This document shows, in pieces, positions 1 to 9,643 of a stretch of DNA of 53,368 bases. The translations under genes were made by a program, and so were the position numbers. Source of the stretch: Flavobacteriales bacterium. GTDB lineage: Bacteria; Bacteroidota; Bacteroidia; Flavobacteriales; Schleiferiaceae. Below the pieces are notes generated by a model. It had not been told where the DNA came from, did not search any database, and worked only from the letters and a program-made list of their open reading frames with translations. How positions within the stretch are numbered: the stretch's first letter is position 1; each line of letters opens with the position of its first letter. Location: NCBI GenBank assembly GCA_002737315.1, contig NSIH01000007.1, positions 1 through 53,368 on the forward strand. The letters run 5' to 3'.

Positions 1-994
1 GTTCCATAATTTGGGGGTAGTCCACGTAGGGATTGCGGGTGTTTTGCAGCGCGGCAATTCCCTGATTTCGCGAGCGATCGTTGCTGTCGGGAGGGAACTG
101 CTGGTGCCAACCTTCTAAGACCGCAGACTGCTGCGCATAAAAATTGTTGTAGTCTCCGTATCGGGTCACGAAGTACATCATGGCCCTCGCCGCATCGCCC
201 TTGTGAGCATCTCGGGGTTCAAAGACACCGTTGAGACGTTTGCTTCCGCCCACGGACCAACCGGGCGTACCGGTAATCATACCAAACGGATAATTGCTGC
301 GCTGGGTATTAGCCGCCTCGTCGCAAGAAAACAAATGATGAATGTCAGACTGCATGGGCTGGGCCGAACCAAACATGCTCTGGGGGAAGGTGTGCTCGCA
401 GTTAAAGTTGTTGGCCGTAGCGCCCGCCCGGGTATTGAATGAAGCAACACGGCCCGTGTAGATGCAGGTTACCTGACCCGCAACATTATCGAGGTTGGCA
501 TACATCTGGTCTCTCGCGGCGGTGTAGCCTAGGTTGGTTGTGTTTTGGTTGAGGCGAGCGGTCAGGGCGGCCTTCAATGGCGCCCAGCTCAAGTTCTCGG
601 TTGTCGTGTAGTAAGCGTGGCTCCATCGACCCTGGGCCTCAAACTGCAGGGCCACAAATCCGTCGGGACCGTCGGTGGCCACCACAACAGGGAAGCGGTA
701 GTAAACATTGTGCTCGGGCTTAAACCTCAACCAAATACGGGCGGAATCATAGACCGCCAAGGTCGTTTGCTCGGCCCGCAGGCTGAGCAGGCTATCGCCC
801 CACTGCGCACAGCTCCACATACCCGTGAGGTTGAGGCTGCGAATTCCGGAGTTCTTGATCCAAACGGCTACGGAGTCGTACTGAAGCTCGTTGATGGGGC
901 CTCGCTGCACGACAGCCTGGTTAAAGTCTTGGGCCTGAAGACCCGTAATGGAAGCCGCAAGGACAAAGCTGGTAAAAATTCGTTTTAAACGCAT
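1..994 (-). CDS. Endonuclease I family secreted nuclease (partial, 3' end beyond window)
   Basis: I translated this by hand from the minus strand; it starts at ATG 994-992 and runs off the left edge after about 331 codons. Residues 1-21 look like a signal peptide (basic start, hydrophobic core, A-Q-A before Gln). The nuclease part lies at about 195-331 and shows the endonuclease I (EndA/YhcR-type) motifs CEHTFPQS (199-206), SDIHHLFSCD (216-225), RSNYPFG (232-238), WHQQFPPD (296-303) and RNPYVDYP (321-328). The family cuts DNA non-specifically outside the cytoplasm. The ~130 residues before the nuclease are not recognised; such proteins in Bacteroidota often carry further domains or a C-terminal sorting signal, which cannot be seen here. 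A GACCTTTG box lies 6 nt before the ATG. Confidence 0.88.
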   Translation of the reverse strand, partial: MRLKRIFTSFVLAASITGLQAQDFNQAVVQRGPINELQYDSVAVWIKNSGIRSLNLTGMWSCAQWGDSLLSLRAEQTTLAVYDSARIWLRFKPEHNVYYRFPVVVATDGPDGFVALQFEAQGRWSHAYYTTTENLSWAPLKAALTARLNQNTTNLGYTAARDQMYANLDNVAGQVTCIYTGRVASFNTRAGATANNFNCEHTFPQSMFGSAQPMQSDIHHLFSCDEAANTQRSNYPFGMITGTPGWSVGGSKRLNGVFEPRDAHKGDAARAMMYFVTRYGDYNNFYAQQSAVLEGWHQQFPPDSNDRSRNQGIAALQNTRNPYVDYPQIME

Positions 995-1000
995 AGGGAA

Positions 1001-1008
1001 CAAAGGTC
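1001..1008 (-). promoter_or_regulatory. -7 box (GACCTTTG) of the endonuclease I gene
   Basis: Read on the minus strand it matches the Bacteroidota consensus TAnnTTTG except for its first base. Only 6 nt separate it from the ATG at 994, which implies a transcript with almost no leader. Confidence 0.55.
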
Positions 1009-1022
1009 GTGCAAACCCTGTG

Positions 1023-1030
1023 TATCTTTA
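1023..1030 (+). promoter_or_regulatory. -7 box (TATCTTTA) of the SRP RNA gene
   Basis: It matches TAnnTTTG except for the last base and lies 4-5 nt before the first base of the SRP RNA stem. The known position of a stable RNA's 5' end makes it a useful local ruler for box-to-start-site distance in this genome. Confidence 0.6.
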
Positions 1031-1033
1031 CAC

Positions 1034-1133
1034 CGGGGCAAGGCCTTGCGACCAGCTCCCGACAAATCCCCCAGGGCAGAAATGCAGCAAGGGTAGTTGG
1101 TTGTAGCGGTGCGATAAGTGTCCTTGCCCTTTT
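1034..1133 (+). ncRNA. ffs: Small bacterial signal recognition particle RNA (4.5S type)
   Basis: The outer strands GGGCAAGG (from 1036) and CCTTGCCC (1122-1129) pair, giving one long hairpin of about 100 nt. The apical region holds CAGGGCAGAAATGCAGCAAGG-like bases (about 1072-1092), the asymmetric-loop and tetraloop region that binds Ffh; the GCAGCAAGG part is the usual Bacteroidota form. A T-run at 1129-1134 directly after the closing stem can serve as terminator. The RNA joins Ffh to target membrane and secreted proteins to the Sec translocon. It sits between divergent endonuclease I and convergent E1 genes and has its own promoter. Confidence 0.88.
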
Positions 1134-1156
1134 TCTAACCTTTTTATTGCAGAAAA

Positions 1157-3493
1157 CTACTCCGCCGCCAGAGCGATAACGGACTCTACGATGTCTTCGG
1201 CACTGGGTTTAGAGAAATAGTCTCCGTCCGAACCGTAGGCAGGCCGGTGTGCCTTAGCGGTTAGGGTTCGGGGAGAGGCATCCAGATGGCTGAATCCGCC
1301 CTGAACCTCAAGTATTTGCTGCATAATGTAGGCGGAGGCTCCGCCCGGAACGTCTTCATCGACCACGAGCAGGCGGTTGGTTCGTTTGATTGAGGTGAGG
1401 CAGGCGCCCGCCAGGTCAAAGGGAAGGAGTGTCTGAACATCAATAACTTCAATAGACAAGCCCAGGGTTTCGAGTTCGGCCGCAGCCTCCATGATTACCC
1501 GCAGCGTGGAGCCGTAGGAAACAACCGTAGCGTCGGTACCAGACCGCAGTACCTCAGGACGACCCAAGGGCACCGTGAAGCTGCCTAAGTTGATGGGCAA
1601 GGACTCTTTGAGGCGGTAGCCATTGAGGCACTCGATGACCACGGCCGGTTCGTCGGCCTGCAGCAGGGTATTGTACATTCCTGCAGCCTGGACCATGTTG
1701 CGCGGGGTGCAGAGGTACATGCCGCGCAAGGAGCCGAGCAGCAACTGCATGGGCGACCCGCTGTGCCACACTCCCTCGAGGCGGTGGCCGCGAGTGCGGA
1801 TTACAAGCGGAGCCTTCTGGCCTCCTGCGGTCCGCCAGCGCAGGGTGGCGCAGTCGTCAGAAAGAATTTGCAGGGCATAAAGCAGGTAGTCCAGGTACTG
1901 AATCTCGGCAATCGGGCGAAGTCCGCGCATGGCCAGACCAATGCCCTGACCAGCAATAGTCGCCTCGCGAATTCCCGTATCAGAGACGCGAACGCTGCCA
2001 AATTCCGCCTGCATGCCTTCAAGGCCTTGGTTGACGTCGCCAATGTGCCCGACGTCTTCGCCAAAAATCATGGCCTCTGGGTATCGGGTGAAGAGGGCCT
2101 TAAAATTGTCACGCAGAACCACCCGACCGTCGACCAAGGGGGCCTTTGCAGTAAATTCTGCGGGAACCTCTTTAACCGCTAGCGCAGTGCCGCTGTGAAG
2201 CATGCTTGAATAGTCCATGGCGCCCTGCTTGAGCTGGGTTTCAACCCAAAGGGGAGCTCCCGAAGCTTTACCTGACCCTGCAAGAGTGCGCTGAATGGCC
2301 TTGCGAACCGCCGCCACGGAATCCCGACGAAGCGGAGCCTTGTCGGCGCGTAGAGCCGAAGCGAGGTCCTCGCACTGAAGTTCTTCAAGCCAAGCGACCG
2401 CCTGATCTCGAGTGCGGCGAAGGGGCTGCAAAAAGTCGTCATAGGCGGCCTTCATGGCATCGCGAGCCTCGGCACGGGCCTGCTCTTCGATGGCCTCAAG
2501 GGCGGTAGGATTGGCAATTTTATTGCCGAGCAAAAAGCTACGAAACTGGCTGAGGCAGTCGTAGTCAAGCTCCCACTGGAGGCGCTCTTTAGACTTATAG
2601 CGTTCGTGCGATCCCGAGGTACTATGACCTTGAGGCTGAGTCATTTCTATAACATGAAGCAATACGGGAACATGCTCTTCTCGGGCAAACTTCTCAGCTT
2701 GCTCAAAGGCAGAAACCAACTCCGCGTAGTTCCATCCTCGGGCAACAATTATTTCGTAGCCCTTTTCTTCGGGCTGTCCTTTTTTAGCGGCTTGACGCTG
2801 AAAGCCTGCCAGTGCCTTAGAAATACTCTGCTTGGTCGTTTGGTGCGCTGCGTGCACCGAAATTCCGTACTCATCGTCCCAGACAAGGGCCACCATCGGA
2901 ACCTGCATGACCCCAGCGGCGTTGATAGTTTCCCAAAATAAACCCTCTGACGTGGATGCGTTGCCGATGGTTCCCCAGGCTACTTCGCCGCCATTGTGGC
3001 TGAATGCGTTGCTGACTCTAAGGGAGCGATAGACCTTGGAGGCTTGGGCGAGTCCGAGCAAGCGGGGCATCTGGCTTCCTGTGGGAGAAATGTCTGCAGA
3101 AACGTTTTTGCGGTCCACTAAAGACATCCATGACCCGTCTGAATTGAGGGTTGGACTGGCAAAGTGTCCGTTCATTTGACGGCCTGCACTGCTGGGCTCG
3201 CGCTCAATGTCGGTGTCTGCGTAAAGGGAGGCAAAAAACTGCCTCGGGCTGAGGGCCCCGATGGCCATCATAAACGTCTGGTCGCGGTAGTAGCCGCTTC
3301 TAAAGTCTCCGTTGCGAAAAACCCTGGCCCAAGCTAGCTGAGCGAGCTCCTTGCCGTCGCCAAAAATGCCAAATTTGGCCTTGCCCGTCAAAACCTCCTT
3401 ACGGCCCAAAAGCGAGCATTCTCGGCTCAGGATTCCGAATCGGTAGTCGCGCAGTAGTTCCGTTGAAAAATCAGAGGGGGTTTGGCCTTGCAT
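1157..3493 (-). CDS. 2-oxoacid dehydrogenase E1, fused alpha and beta subunits (TPP enzyme)
   Basis: At 778 residues this is about the sum of an E1 alpha and an E1 beta chain. The N-terminal ~390 residues hold the alpha half: RDQTFMM, and the TPP/Mg region GTIGNASTSEG followed about 30 residues on by DDEYGIS. The beta half (about 430-778) shows FGEDVGHIGDV, GIREATIAGQGIGLA, PIAEIQYLDY and VIDVQTLLPFD. Such fusions are common in Bacteroidota and are assigned to branched-chain or other 2-oxoacid dehydrogenase complexes, decarboxylating the oxoacid and acylating the lipoyl E2. No E2 lies nearby; a dihydrolipoyl dehydrogenase (E3) is found at 15326-16711. The exact substrate cannot be told from sequence. 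TATTTTTG lies 4 nt before the ATG. Confidence 0.9.
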   Translation of the reverse strand: MQGQTPSDFSTELLRDYRFGILSRECSLLGRKEVLTGKAKFGIFGDGKELAQLAWARVFRNGDFRSGYYRDQTFMMAIGALSPRQFFASLYADTDIEREPSSAGRQMNGHFASPTLNSDGSWMSLVDRKNVSADISPTGSQMPRLLGLAQASKVYRSLRVSNAFSHNGGEVAWGTIGNASTSEGLFWETINAAGVMQVPMVALVWDDEYGISVHAAHQTTKQSISKALAGFQRQAAKKGQPEEKGYEIIVARGWNYAELVSAFEQAEKFAREEHVPVLLHVIEMTQPQGHSTSGSHERYKSKERLQWELDYDCLSQFRSFLLGNKIANPTALEAIEEQARAEARDAMKAAYDDFLQPLRRTRDQAVAWLEELQCEDLASALRADKAPLRRDSVAAVRKAIQRTLAGSGKASGAPLWVETQLKQGAMDYSSMLHSGTALAVKEVPAEFTAKAPLVDGRVVLRDNFKALFTRYPEAMIFGEDVGHIGDVNQGLEGMQAEFGSVRVSDTGIREATIAGQGIGLAMRGLRPIAEIQYLDYLLYALQILSDDCATLRWRTAGGQKAPLVIRTRGHRLEGVWHSGSPMQLLLGSLRGMYLCTPRNMVQAAGMYNTLLQADEPAVVIECLNGYRLKESLPINLGSFTVPLGRPEVLRSGTDATVVSYGSTLRVIMEAAAELETLGLSIEVIDVQTLLPFDLAGACLTSIKRTNRLLVVDEDVPGGASAYIMQQILEVQGGFSHLDASPRTLTAKAHRPAYGSDGDYFSKPSAEDIVESVIALAAE

Positions 3494-3497
3494 TGCA

Positions 3498-3505
3498 CAA
3501 AAATA
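3498..3505 (-). promoter_or_regulatory. -7 box (TATTTTTG) of the fused E1 gene
   Basis: Full match to TAnnTTTG on the minus strand, separated from ATG 3493 by only TGCA. Confidence 0.6.
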
Positions 3506-3531
3506 ACCCGACCTTTGGGCCGACTAAACTC

Positions 3532-3539
3532 TTTATTTG
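3532..3539 (+). promoter_or_regulatory. Probable -7 box (TTTATTTG) of the transaldolase gene
   Basis: One mismatch to TAnnTTTG; 10 nt before ATG 3550. It lies back to back with the E1 promoter. Confidence 0.4.
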
Positions 3540-3549
3540 ATTTATTGCC

Positions 3550-4206
3550 ATGAAATTTTTCATCGACACTGCAAACCTCGCCGAAATCAGAGAAGCCCAC
3601 GACATGGGAATCCTTGATGGCGTTACGACGAATCCATCCCTGATGGCCAAAGAAGGCATCTCAGGAACCGACAACATTCTCAAGCACTACAAGGCCATTT
3701 GCGGCATCGTTGACGGGGACGTGAGCGCGGAGGTAATTTCAACCGACTTTGCAGGAATGGTGCGCGAGGGGGAACTTTTGGCCGAAATCGACCCTAAAAT
3801 TGTAGTGAAGGTTCCCATGATTAAGGACGGGGTCAAGGCAATTCGCTACTTCAGTGACCGCGGAATCAAGACCAACTGCACCCTGGTTTTTAGCGCAGGC
3901 CAAGCCCTACTAGCCGCTAAGGCCGGTGCGACCTATGTATCGCCCTTCATCGGTCGCCTTGACGATATTTCTACCGACGGACTTAGTTTGATCGAAACGA
4001 TTCGCACCATTTATGACAACTACGGTTTTGAAACCCAAATCCTAGCAGCAAGCGTACGCCACTCCATGCATATCATTGAATGTGCCACCATCGGAGCTGA
4101 CGTAATGACCGGTCCTCTGAGCGTTATCACGGCCCTGCTTAAGCATCCGCTTACCGACAGCGGTCTCGAGAAGTTTTTAGAGGACTACCGCAAGGCCAAC
4201 TCCTGA
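3550..4206 (+). CDS. Transaldolase / fructose-6-phosphate aldolase-like protein (TalC type)
   Basis: The 218-residue length and the start [13 protein letters not shown] are typical of the short transaldolase class. GVTTNPSL (24-31) and IVVKVPM around Lys87, the presumed Schiff-base lysine, are present, as are [13 protein letters not shown] and [11 protein letters not shown]. It either transfers a dihydroxyacetone unit in the non-oxidative pentose phosphate pathway or cleaves fructose 6-phosphate; sequence alone does not decide. The gene is divergent from the E1 gene, and its 3' end overlaps the convergent menE by 22 bp. Confidence 0.9.
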   Translation: MKFFIDTANLAEIREAHDMGILDGVTTNPSLMAKEGISGTDNILKHYKAICGIVDGDVSAEVISTDFAGMVREGELLAEIDPKIVVKVPMIKDGVKAIRYFSDRGIKTNCTLVFSAGQALLAAKAGATYVSPFIGRLDDISTDGLSLIETIRTIYDNYGFETQILAASVRHSMHIIECATIGADVMTGPLSVITALLKHPLTDSGLEKFLEDYRKANS

Positions 4207-5213
4207 GCCGCCCATTGAGCCAGGGCTTGACGGTCTGGCTTGCCGCTGCTTAGGTAGGGTATTTCGCGCTGCACAATGTGCTTGGGCTGCTGCCAGGAAG
4301 GCAGGCTCTTCCATTTTTGCGCTAGCATGGTGATGTCACCTCCCGTAGGCTCCACCCAGACAAGCATTTGACCCCAAAGGGCGTTGGGAACACCAACCGC
4401 CAGGCCCCGACTGCCGCCGAGGGCCTCAATAACCTCGGGAAATATCTTTTTGCCTGCGCTAATTATTGCTCCGTCGAGGCGACCGAGCCATTGAAATTCG
4501 CTCGAAGAATACAGGGTCGCCGCGTCGGTGGTTAGCAAGTTATGAACCCCTCTCGAGGGAGCATCCACCAAAAGGGCCTCGCCAATCTGGTCAAAAAAGA
4601 CCCCCGGAAGGGCTTTGTAGGTGCTGCCTCTTCCGACCCGACGCAATGCAACGTGGCTCAGGGTTTCGGTCATGCCATAGCCCTGGTAGGTTGGGTGGGG
4701 CCATGCCGCCAAGGCATCCTCAAGATCAGGGCGCAATGGAGCTCCGCCCAAAAGGGTGCAGCGGTAGTCCTCGGGCTTAAAATGCGGATCTGCCGACAAA
4801 GCCGCAGCCTGCTCAGGCACAAGGGCCACAAAATCGTAGCACTGCCCGGGGCGCGTCGCCGGACGCCGCGAGACTTCAAACACCTCGAGCTTTAGGCCAG
4901 ACAGGAGTGCCCGAATAAGCATCATGAATCCGCCCGTGGATTCTGCCGACAGCAGCAGGGGGCTGCTCTGGCCCGATTGAAGCCCAAAGTGAGCAATGGT
5001 ATCGGCCGCACTCGCCTCAATGTGCCTTCGGTCAAAAACCAAAAGCTTGGGAATGCCCGTGCTTCCGCTCGTAGGCAGGGTATAGGTGCTCGCGCCCGAT
5101 GCCCACCAGACGCAGACCGCTTCTACTTCGGCTCGTCGTGCTGCGCTGCATCCTGCATCGAAACTAATAGTGGCTCCAGTTGGGGCGGAATCCCTCTCTT
5201 GATGGGAACTCAT
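4185..5213 (-). CDS. menE: o-Succinylbenzoate-CoA ligase
   Basis: This adenylate-forming enzyme activates o-succinylbenzoate to its CoA thioester in menaquinone synthesis. It has the AMP-binding P-loop-like TSGSTGIPK, the [11 protein letters not shown] motif, [16 protein letters not shown] and a C-terminal [10 protein letters not shown] with the catalytic Lys. At 342 residues it is shorter than classic MenE (~480), as is usual in Bacteroidota, which lack much of the N-terminal domain. I chose ATG 5213 because it overlaps the menC stop as ATGA; a TTG three codons upstream is also open. Last gene of the men operon. Confidence 0.9.
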   Translation of the reverse strand: MSSHQERDSAPTGATISFDAGCSAARRAEVEAVCVWWASGASTYTLPTSGSTGIPKLLVFDRRHIEASAADTIAHFGLQSGQSSPLLLSAESTGGFMMLIRALLSGLKLEVFEVSRRPATRPGQCYDFVALVPEQAAALSADPHFKPEDYRCTLLGGAPLRPDLEDALAAWPHPTYQGYGMTETLSHVALRRVGRGSTYKALPGVFFDQIGEALLVDAPSRGVHNLLTTDAATLYSSSEFQWLGRLDGAIISAGKKIFPEVIEALGGSRGLAVGVPNALWGQMLVWVEPTGGDITMLAQKWKSLPSWQQPKHIVQREIPYLSSGKPDRQALAQWAAQELALR

Positions 5214-6268
5214 AGGAACCAAAGTTCACCGCGACGCACCTGAGTTAGGGCGGGCAGGTTGTTGCGGTAGAGGGACCCTGTTCCAAAGCCCTGGTAGCCC
5301 TCTAAATTCGGCAGACTCGAGGCCCACTGTGCAACGGCACTCAGGCCCAGACTGCCCTCAAGGGCAGAGGTAATCCACCATTTTATGCCGCGTTTGGCCG
5401 CTCTTTGAATCCAATCTTCGCTTGAAGCAATACCGCCCAAAAGACTGGGCTTAAGCACAATGTACTGAGGACAAACCTCGTCGAGAAGGCTGTCGCGATC
5501 GCTAGGCTCCTGGAGGCCAATGAGGCTTTCGTCCAGGGCAATTGGCAGAAGTCCGCTCGATGCCGCAGCGCGCAAACCAGCCCGGTCCTGGGGCGAACAG
5601 GGCTGCTCAATGCTGTGAAGCCCAAAGGCCTGAAGAGAGGCCATTCGTTCCAAAGCTTGAGGCCCGTTCCAAGCTCCGTTGGCATCAACTCGCAGCTCGA
5701 GCGAAGGGTCTAGGGATCGGTTGTGGCGAAGCAGGTCTAGCTCAGCCTCAAAGTCAAGGGTACCCACCTTCATTTTAAGGCAGCGAAAGCCTTCGCTGAG
5801 TCGAGCCTCAGACTGGTCGTGAAGGTAGCAGGACGAACCCATCCAGAGCAGACCATTGATTGGAATCCCAACTTCGCTCCGGGTAAAGGCGGTTTGATAG
5901 AGACGGGTACCGGGCCCGCCCGCAGCCGAGTCCGCCCAGGAGAGCAGGGCCTGTTCTAAGGCAAAAACCATAGAAGGTTGAGCACGCCATCGCCAGGCCC
6001 AGTCGGGATCAATTCGGCCCTGCGCCGCCCAAGCGAACCATGTGGCCTCGCTTAAATCGGAGAGGTCCGCGCAAAAGGCAGTAAGGCGTTGCTCGTAGTC
6101 TGGACCGTCGTCGAAAGACAGACCGGGCAAGAGTCCACACTCTCCGCGCCCCCTAAGGCCTTGGAATTCCAGCTCGATGAAGTAGGCGGGCTTGACCTCA
6201 AGGGTTCCGCGCGAAGTACCAGCCGGCGTTTTAAATGTATAGGAATGAAACCAGTAGCTCGCCTTCAC
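5210..6268 (-). CDS. menC: o-Succinylbenzoate synthase
   Basis: Member of the enolase superfamily that dehydrates SHCHC to o-succinylbenzoate. Visible are the capping-domain motif TPAGTSRG, GRGECGLLPGLS, the catalytic KMK on strand 2 (CLKMKVG), the metal-binding RVDANGAW, SIEQP and ALDES, and the second catalytic Lys in IVLKPSLLGG. No ATG exists at the start: GTG 6268 (chosen, because the N-terminus KASYWFHSYTF then lines up with relatives) or TTG 6280, which directly follows the menA stop, are the options. Length 352 residues. Confidence 0.92.
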   Translation of the reverse strand: MKASYWFHSYTFKTPAGTSRGTLEVKPAYFIELEFQGLRGRGECGLLPGLSFDDGPDYEQRLTAFCADLSDLSEATWFAWAAQGRIDPDWAWRWRAQPSMVFALEQALLSWADSAAGGPGTRLYQTAFTRSEVGIPINGLLWMGSSCYLHDQSEARLSEGFRCLKMKVGTLDFEAELDLLRHNRSLDPSLELRVDANGAWNGPQALERMASLQAFGLHSIEQPCSPQDRAGLRAAASSGLLPIALDESLIGLQEPSDRDSLLDEVCPQYIVLKPSLLGGIASSEDWIQRAAKRGIKWWITSALEGSLGLSAVAQWASSLPNLEGYQGFGTGSLYRNNLPALTQVRRGELWFL

Positions 6269-6280
6269 CGTGTCAAGCAA

Positions 6281-7213
6281 TTAAAACAGGGGTTTGCTGC
6301 ATTCATTGGAATCAATGAGCAGGCCAATGCCCATGAGCAGCGCAAAAAGAACCGTTTGAAGGGCCAGAGGCTTCAAGAGCTTGTCAAATTCTGCCGGAGA
6401 ACGGGCCTTCCAACCCTTCCATGCGGTTTCGGCCATCAAGGGCAGAGTCGCCGCAAACAAAAAGCTCCGGCTGCAGGTGACGGGCGCCTGCACCAAAACA
6501 AAAAGAGTCGCAGCCAGCCATCCCTGAAAGAGCAGGAGCAGCTGGTAAAGCCTGGCCATGGACAAACCCATTTTGCCTGCAAGGGTATTTTTACCCGCTG
6601 CTCGATCGGTCTCGATGTCGCGCATGTTGTTAAGGTTGAGCACTCCAGCCGCAAAAAGCCCGACACTAAGGCCCGGAAGAAGCATTAACCAGTCCCAAGA
6701 CTGTGTTTGCAAGAAAAAGGAGCCTGCCACGCCAACGGGACCAAAGAAAAACAGCACAAAGAGGTCGCCCAAACCACGGTATCCGTAGGCAAAGCGCCCC
6801 AGGGTGTAGCCGCGCGCACTCAAAATCGCTGCAATTCCCAGTAACACAAAAAGAATAAAGAAGGCCGGGGAAAGTCCGCGCGTTCCCATCCAAGAAGTGG
6901 CCGCAGTGAGCAGCAGCGCAACTAGGGTAGCGATACCTACTGCTATGCGCATGCTCGAGGCCGTGATGAGTCCGCTCGCTACCGCTCGCTTCTCGGCGCC
7001 CTCTGCACGACGGTCGTCTGCACCGCGAAGTCCGTCGCCCAAATCGTTGGACAGGTTAGACAAAATTTGGTAGGCCGTGGCGGTCAATGCCGTCAATACC
7101 AGAAGCGTCGCATCAAAAAATCCACGATCCGCAGCCAAAAGGGTGCCCAGCACAATGGTGGCCAAGGCAAGAGGAAGGGTTCGGGGTCTCAGGGCCCCAA
7201 TCCATGGACTCAT
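6281..7213 (-). CDS. menA: 1,4-Dihydroxy-2-naphthoate polyprenyltransferase
   Basis: UbiA-family integral membrane prenyltransferase of 310 residues that attaches the isoprenoid tail to DHNA, giving demethylmenaquinone. The Asp-rich motif [12 protein letters not shown] (about residues 55-67) and the second motif [14 protein letters not shown] (about 195-208) bind the prenyl diphosphate through Mg. Eight or nine hydrophobic segments are visible. The ATG overlaps the menB stop by 4 bp (ATGA). The final methylation (MenG/UbiE) is not encoded in the window. Confidence 0.94.
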   Translation of the reverse strand: MSPWIGALRPRTLPLALATIVLGTLLAADRGFFDATLLVLTALTATAYQILSNLSNDLGDGLRGADDRRAEGAEKRAVASGLITASSMRIAVGIATLVALLLTAATSWMGTRGLSPAFFILFVLLGIAAILSARGYTLGRFAYGYRGLGDLFVLFFFGPVGVAGSFFLQTQSWDWLMLLPGLSVGLFAAGVLNLNNMRDIETDRAAGKNTLAGKMGLSMARLYQLLLLFQGWLAATLFVLVQAPVTCSRSFLFAATLPLMAETAWKGWKARSPAEFDKLLKPLALQTVLFALLMGIGLLIDSNECSKPLF

Positions 7214-8031
7214 GGGAACATTGGAAACTTCCCGAAGTCGGGGTCGCGCTTCTCCAAAAAAGCTTTTTTACCTTCCTGCGCCTCCTCCATGAGGTAGTAC
7301 ATCAAGGTGGCATCTCCGGCAAACTCCATGAGTCCGCGCTGCCCGTCGAGCTCTGCGTTGAGCCCGCGCTTGATCATTCGCAGAGCCATTGGGGAGTGCA
7401 TCATCATCTGACGGCACCAGTCGACCACCGTGCTTTCGAGGTCTTCGAACGGAACCACTTTGTTAACCATACCCATGTCAAAGGCCTCTTGGGCGGTGTA
7501 CTGCTGGCAGAGGAACCAAATTTCGCGTGCCTTCTTTTGACCCACGTGCCGCGCCAGGTAGCTCGAGCCAAAACCCGCATCAAAACTACCCACCCGCGGA
7601 CCGGTCTGGCCAAATCGAGCATTGTCTGAAGCCACCGTAAGGTCGCAAACTACGTGCAGCACATGGCCCCCACCGATTGCGTAGCCGTTCACCATGGCAA
7701 GTACCGGCTTGGGAATTTCGCGAATGCGCTTGTGCAGGTCGAGTACATTCAGGCGCGGAACGCCGTCTTCACCGACGTAGCCTCCAACCCCTTTGACGTT
7801 TTGGTCTCCTCCGCTGCAAAAAGCCTTGTCGCCTTCGCCCGTGAGCACCACCACCCGCACGTCGCTGCGCTCGCGGCAAATATCAAAGGCCTCAATCATC
7901 TGAGAATTGGTCTCTGGCCTAAAGGCGTTGTAAACCTGCGGACGGTTGATGGTAACCTTGGCTATGCCCTCAAAAAATTCAAATTTGATGTCGGAATACT
8001 CCTTGATGGGGGCCCATGCGATGTTTTTCAT
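7210..8031 (-). CDS. menB: 1,4-Dihydroxy-2-naphthoyl-CoA synthase
   Basis: Crotonase-family enzyme that closes the naphthoate ring of o-succinylbenzoyl-CoA. I chose ATG 8031 ([12 protein letters not shown]), giving 273 residues, the usual family length; the open frame runs further upstream into menD without homology. Family motifs: [24 protein letters not shown] (oxyanion hole), [18 protein letters not shown], and [12 protein letters not shown] with the Asp/Ser region of the active site. It lies 13 bp after menD, with no Shine-Dalgarno-like sequence. Confidence 0.95.
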   Translation of the reverse strand: MKNIAWAPIKEYSDIKFEFFEGIAKVTINRPQVYNAFRPETNSQMIEAFDICRERSDVRVVVLTGEGDKAFCSGGDQNVKGVGGYVGEDGVPRLNVLDLHKRIREIPKPVLAMVNGYAIGGGHVLHVVCDLTVASDNARFGQTGPRVGSFDAGFGSSYLARHVGQKKAREIWFLCQQYTAQEAFDMGMVNKVVPFEDLESTVVDWCRQMMMHSPMALRMIKRGLNAELDGQRGLMEFAGDATLMYYLMEEAQEGKKAFLEKRDPDFGKFPMFP

Positions 8032-8044
8032 AATGGGATCAAAA

Positions 8045-9643
8045 TTAGGCTCCAAAACGCCCCTTCCAGGCTTTTTCTGAAGCATCCGGGTCGGTGAAAA
8101 GTTCCAATACCGCCGGACCGGAATCACTCATAAACAGAGGCCAAGCAGCCTCTAATTCGACCCTATTGCCCGCACTTCGGTAGCTAAATCCTTGATTCTC
8201 CGCGGATGCACTTACGCTTCGTCGGTGGCGAAAGCCAAAATTGCGGTCCAAGAGTCCGCTTGCCCGCGGGCCCTCGATCCATTGAAAAATTTGTCCACCC
8301 TGGTTGTTGACCACGACTACCTTGAGGGCCGGGAGTGCGTCAAAGGCTAAGCCTGCCCCGCCGTCGTATAAAAACGACAATTCGCCGGTGACCAAGATGG
8401 TGGGACGCTGGGAGGCCCACATAGCCCCCAAGGCAGTAGAGGTGATGCCGTCGATGCCGCTGACCCCGCGGTTGCCAAAATGCCGAATGCCTGGGGCGAA
8501 GAGGTCCTGACCCCATAAAAAGTTGGCATAGCGTATGGGGGTAGAGTTACCCCAATGCAGGTCCCAGCCCGAGCTAATTTTTTGAGCGATGGCACGATGT
8601 ACCGCCATATCCTGCCAGCCCTCGGATGCCGGAGCAGGGCGGCGGCGTGGCGCCCAAGACGAACCCAAGTCTGGGGCTTCGGCGGCTAAAAGCTTGAGTG
8701 CGTCGTAGGGATGGGCATAGCTGCGAGACAGGACCGAGCCAAATAGGTCTGGCAGGGGGTCGCGCGGGCCGATGACCCAATGCCTGCAGCCTTTAAGCTT
8801 GGCCTTGGCATTTTTGGCCACCCAAGCGCCTCCGATGCTTACCACCGCATCGAGGTCAGGAAGGCCCAGCTCCAGAGTGTCTTCGAGCTGCTCGGTTGCG
8901 TCGCTAGGCAGTTGGCTAAGCGGCTCTGCCGCAATCATCCATCCCTTGCGAGCCAGTTCTCGAATCAAGGGTAGGGAGTCGCCCCAAAAAGGACTCCATT
9001 GCCCGAGGACTAATAGAGGCCTTCGGGCAGAAACCAGCCAAGCGGGTAACTCGAGGCTTGGCCATAGCGAAGAATGCGCAGCAGGCAAAACGGATTCCGC
9101 GCTCCCAGATTCCGCAGCAGGAATCAAATCATACAAGGGCTCAGCCATCGGAACGTTCAAGTGAACCGGCCCAAACCTCAGCGAGGCAAGGGCTTGATCC
9201 ACCACCGCAGCATTCCATTCTAAGGTCTGCTCCAGGTTAAGCAGGCCTTTACCAACAAGGTGGTCGTCAAAAATCCGCTCTTGGCGAATGCTCTGACCCT
9301 GACCGTTGTCGATTAAAGCAGCCGGCCGGTCAGCCGTAACAACGAGCAGCGCGACCTGCTGGTAGAAAGCTTCTGCAACCGCTGGCGCAAAATTCAGGGC
9401 CGCCGTACCGCTGGTGCATACCGCAAAAGCAGGCTTGCCCGTGGCAATGGCGGCTCCAAGGGCCCAATGCGCGGCACTGCGCTCGTCGAGCAGTACCTGG
9501 TTTGGAGCCTCAAGCTCCCTAAAGGCTAGGACTAAGGGCGCACAACGGCTGCCGGGCGAGGCAACCCATCCTGCCCAATCCAAGCGGGTAAAGCGATCGC
9601 GGAGCATTCCTGCTATCTGGGCAGACGTTGTTTTCGTTTTCAC
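8045..9643 (-). CDS. menD: 2-Succinyl-5-enolpyruvyl-6-hydroxy-3-cyclohexene-1-carboxylate synthase
   Basis: TPP-dependent enzyme that adds 2-oxoglutarate to isochorismate (SEPHCHC synthesis). Motifs: SPGSRCAPL near the N-terminus, [12 protein letters not shown] with the TPP-activating Glu, [14 protein letters not shown], the substrate-binding [11 protein letters not shown] and a C-terminal TPP-binding region [14 protein letters not shown] with [11 protein letters not shown] set the start at GTG 9643, whose GTGA overlaps the menF stop by 4 bp and gives a usual N-terminus (532 residues); an upstream in-frame start at 9694 would add 17 residues inside menF. Confidence 0.93.
   Translation of the reverse strand: MKTKTTSAQIAGMLRDRFTRLDWAGWVASPGSRCAPLVLAFRELEAPNQVLLDERSAAHWALGAAIATGKPAFAVCTSGTAALNFAPAVAEAFYQQVALLVVTADRPAALIDNGQGQSIRQERIFDDHLVGKGLLNLEQTLEWNAAVVDQALASLRFGPVHLNVPMAEPLYDLIPAAESGSAESVLPAAHSSLWPSLELPAWLVSARRPLLVLGQWSPFWGDSLPLIRELARKGWMIAAEPLSQLPSDATEQLEDTLELGLPDLDAVVSIGGAWVAKNAKAKLKGCRHWVIGPRDPLPDLFGSVLSRSYAHPYDALKLLAAEAPDLGSSWAPRRRPAPASEGWQDMAVHRAIAQKISSGWDLHWGNSTPIRYANFLWGQDLFAPGIRHFGNRGVSGIDGITSTALGAMWASQRPTILVTGELSFLYDGGAGLAFDALPALKVVVVNNQGGQIFQWIEGPRASGLLDRNFGFRHRRSVSASAENQGFSYRSAGNRVELEAAWPLFMSDSGPAVLELFTDPDASEKAWKGRFGA

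Noticed and set aside
203-988. Two plus-strand open frames of 79 and 147 codons
   Set aside because: They lie opposite the endonuclease I gene, whose minus-strand frame has all family motifs; they are antisense shadows.
3471-3683. 70-codon minus-strand frame over the E1/transaldolase junction
   Set aside because: It lies antisense to the transaldolase start and across two promoter boxes, with no recognisable domain.
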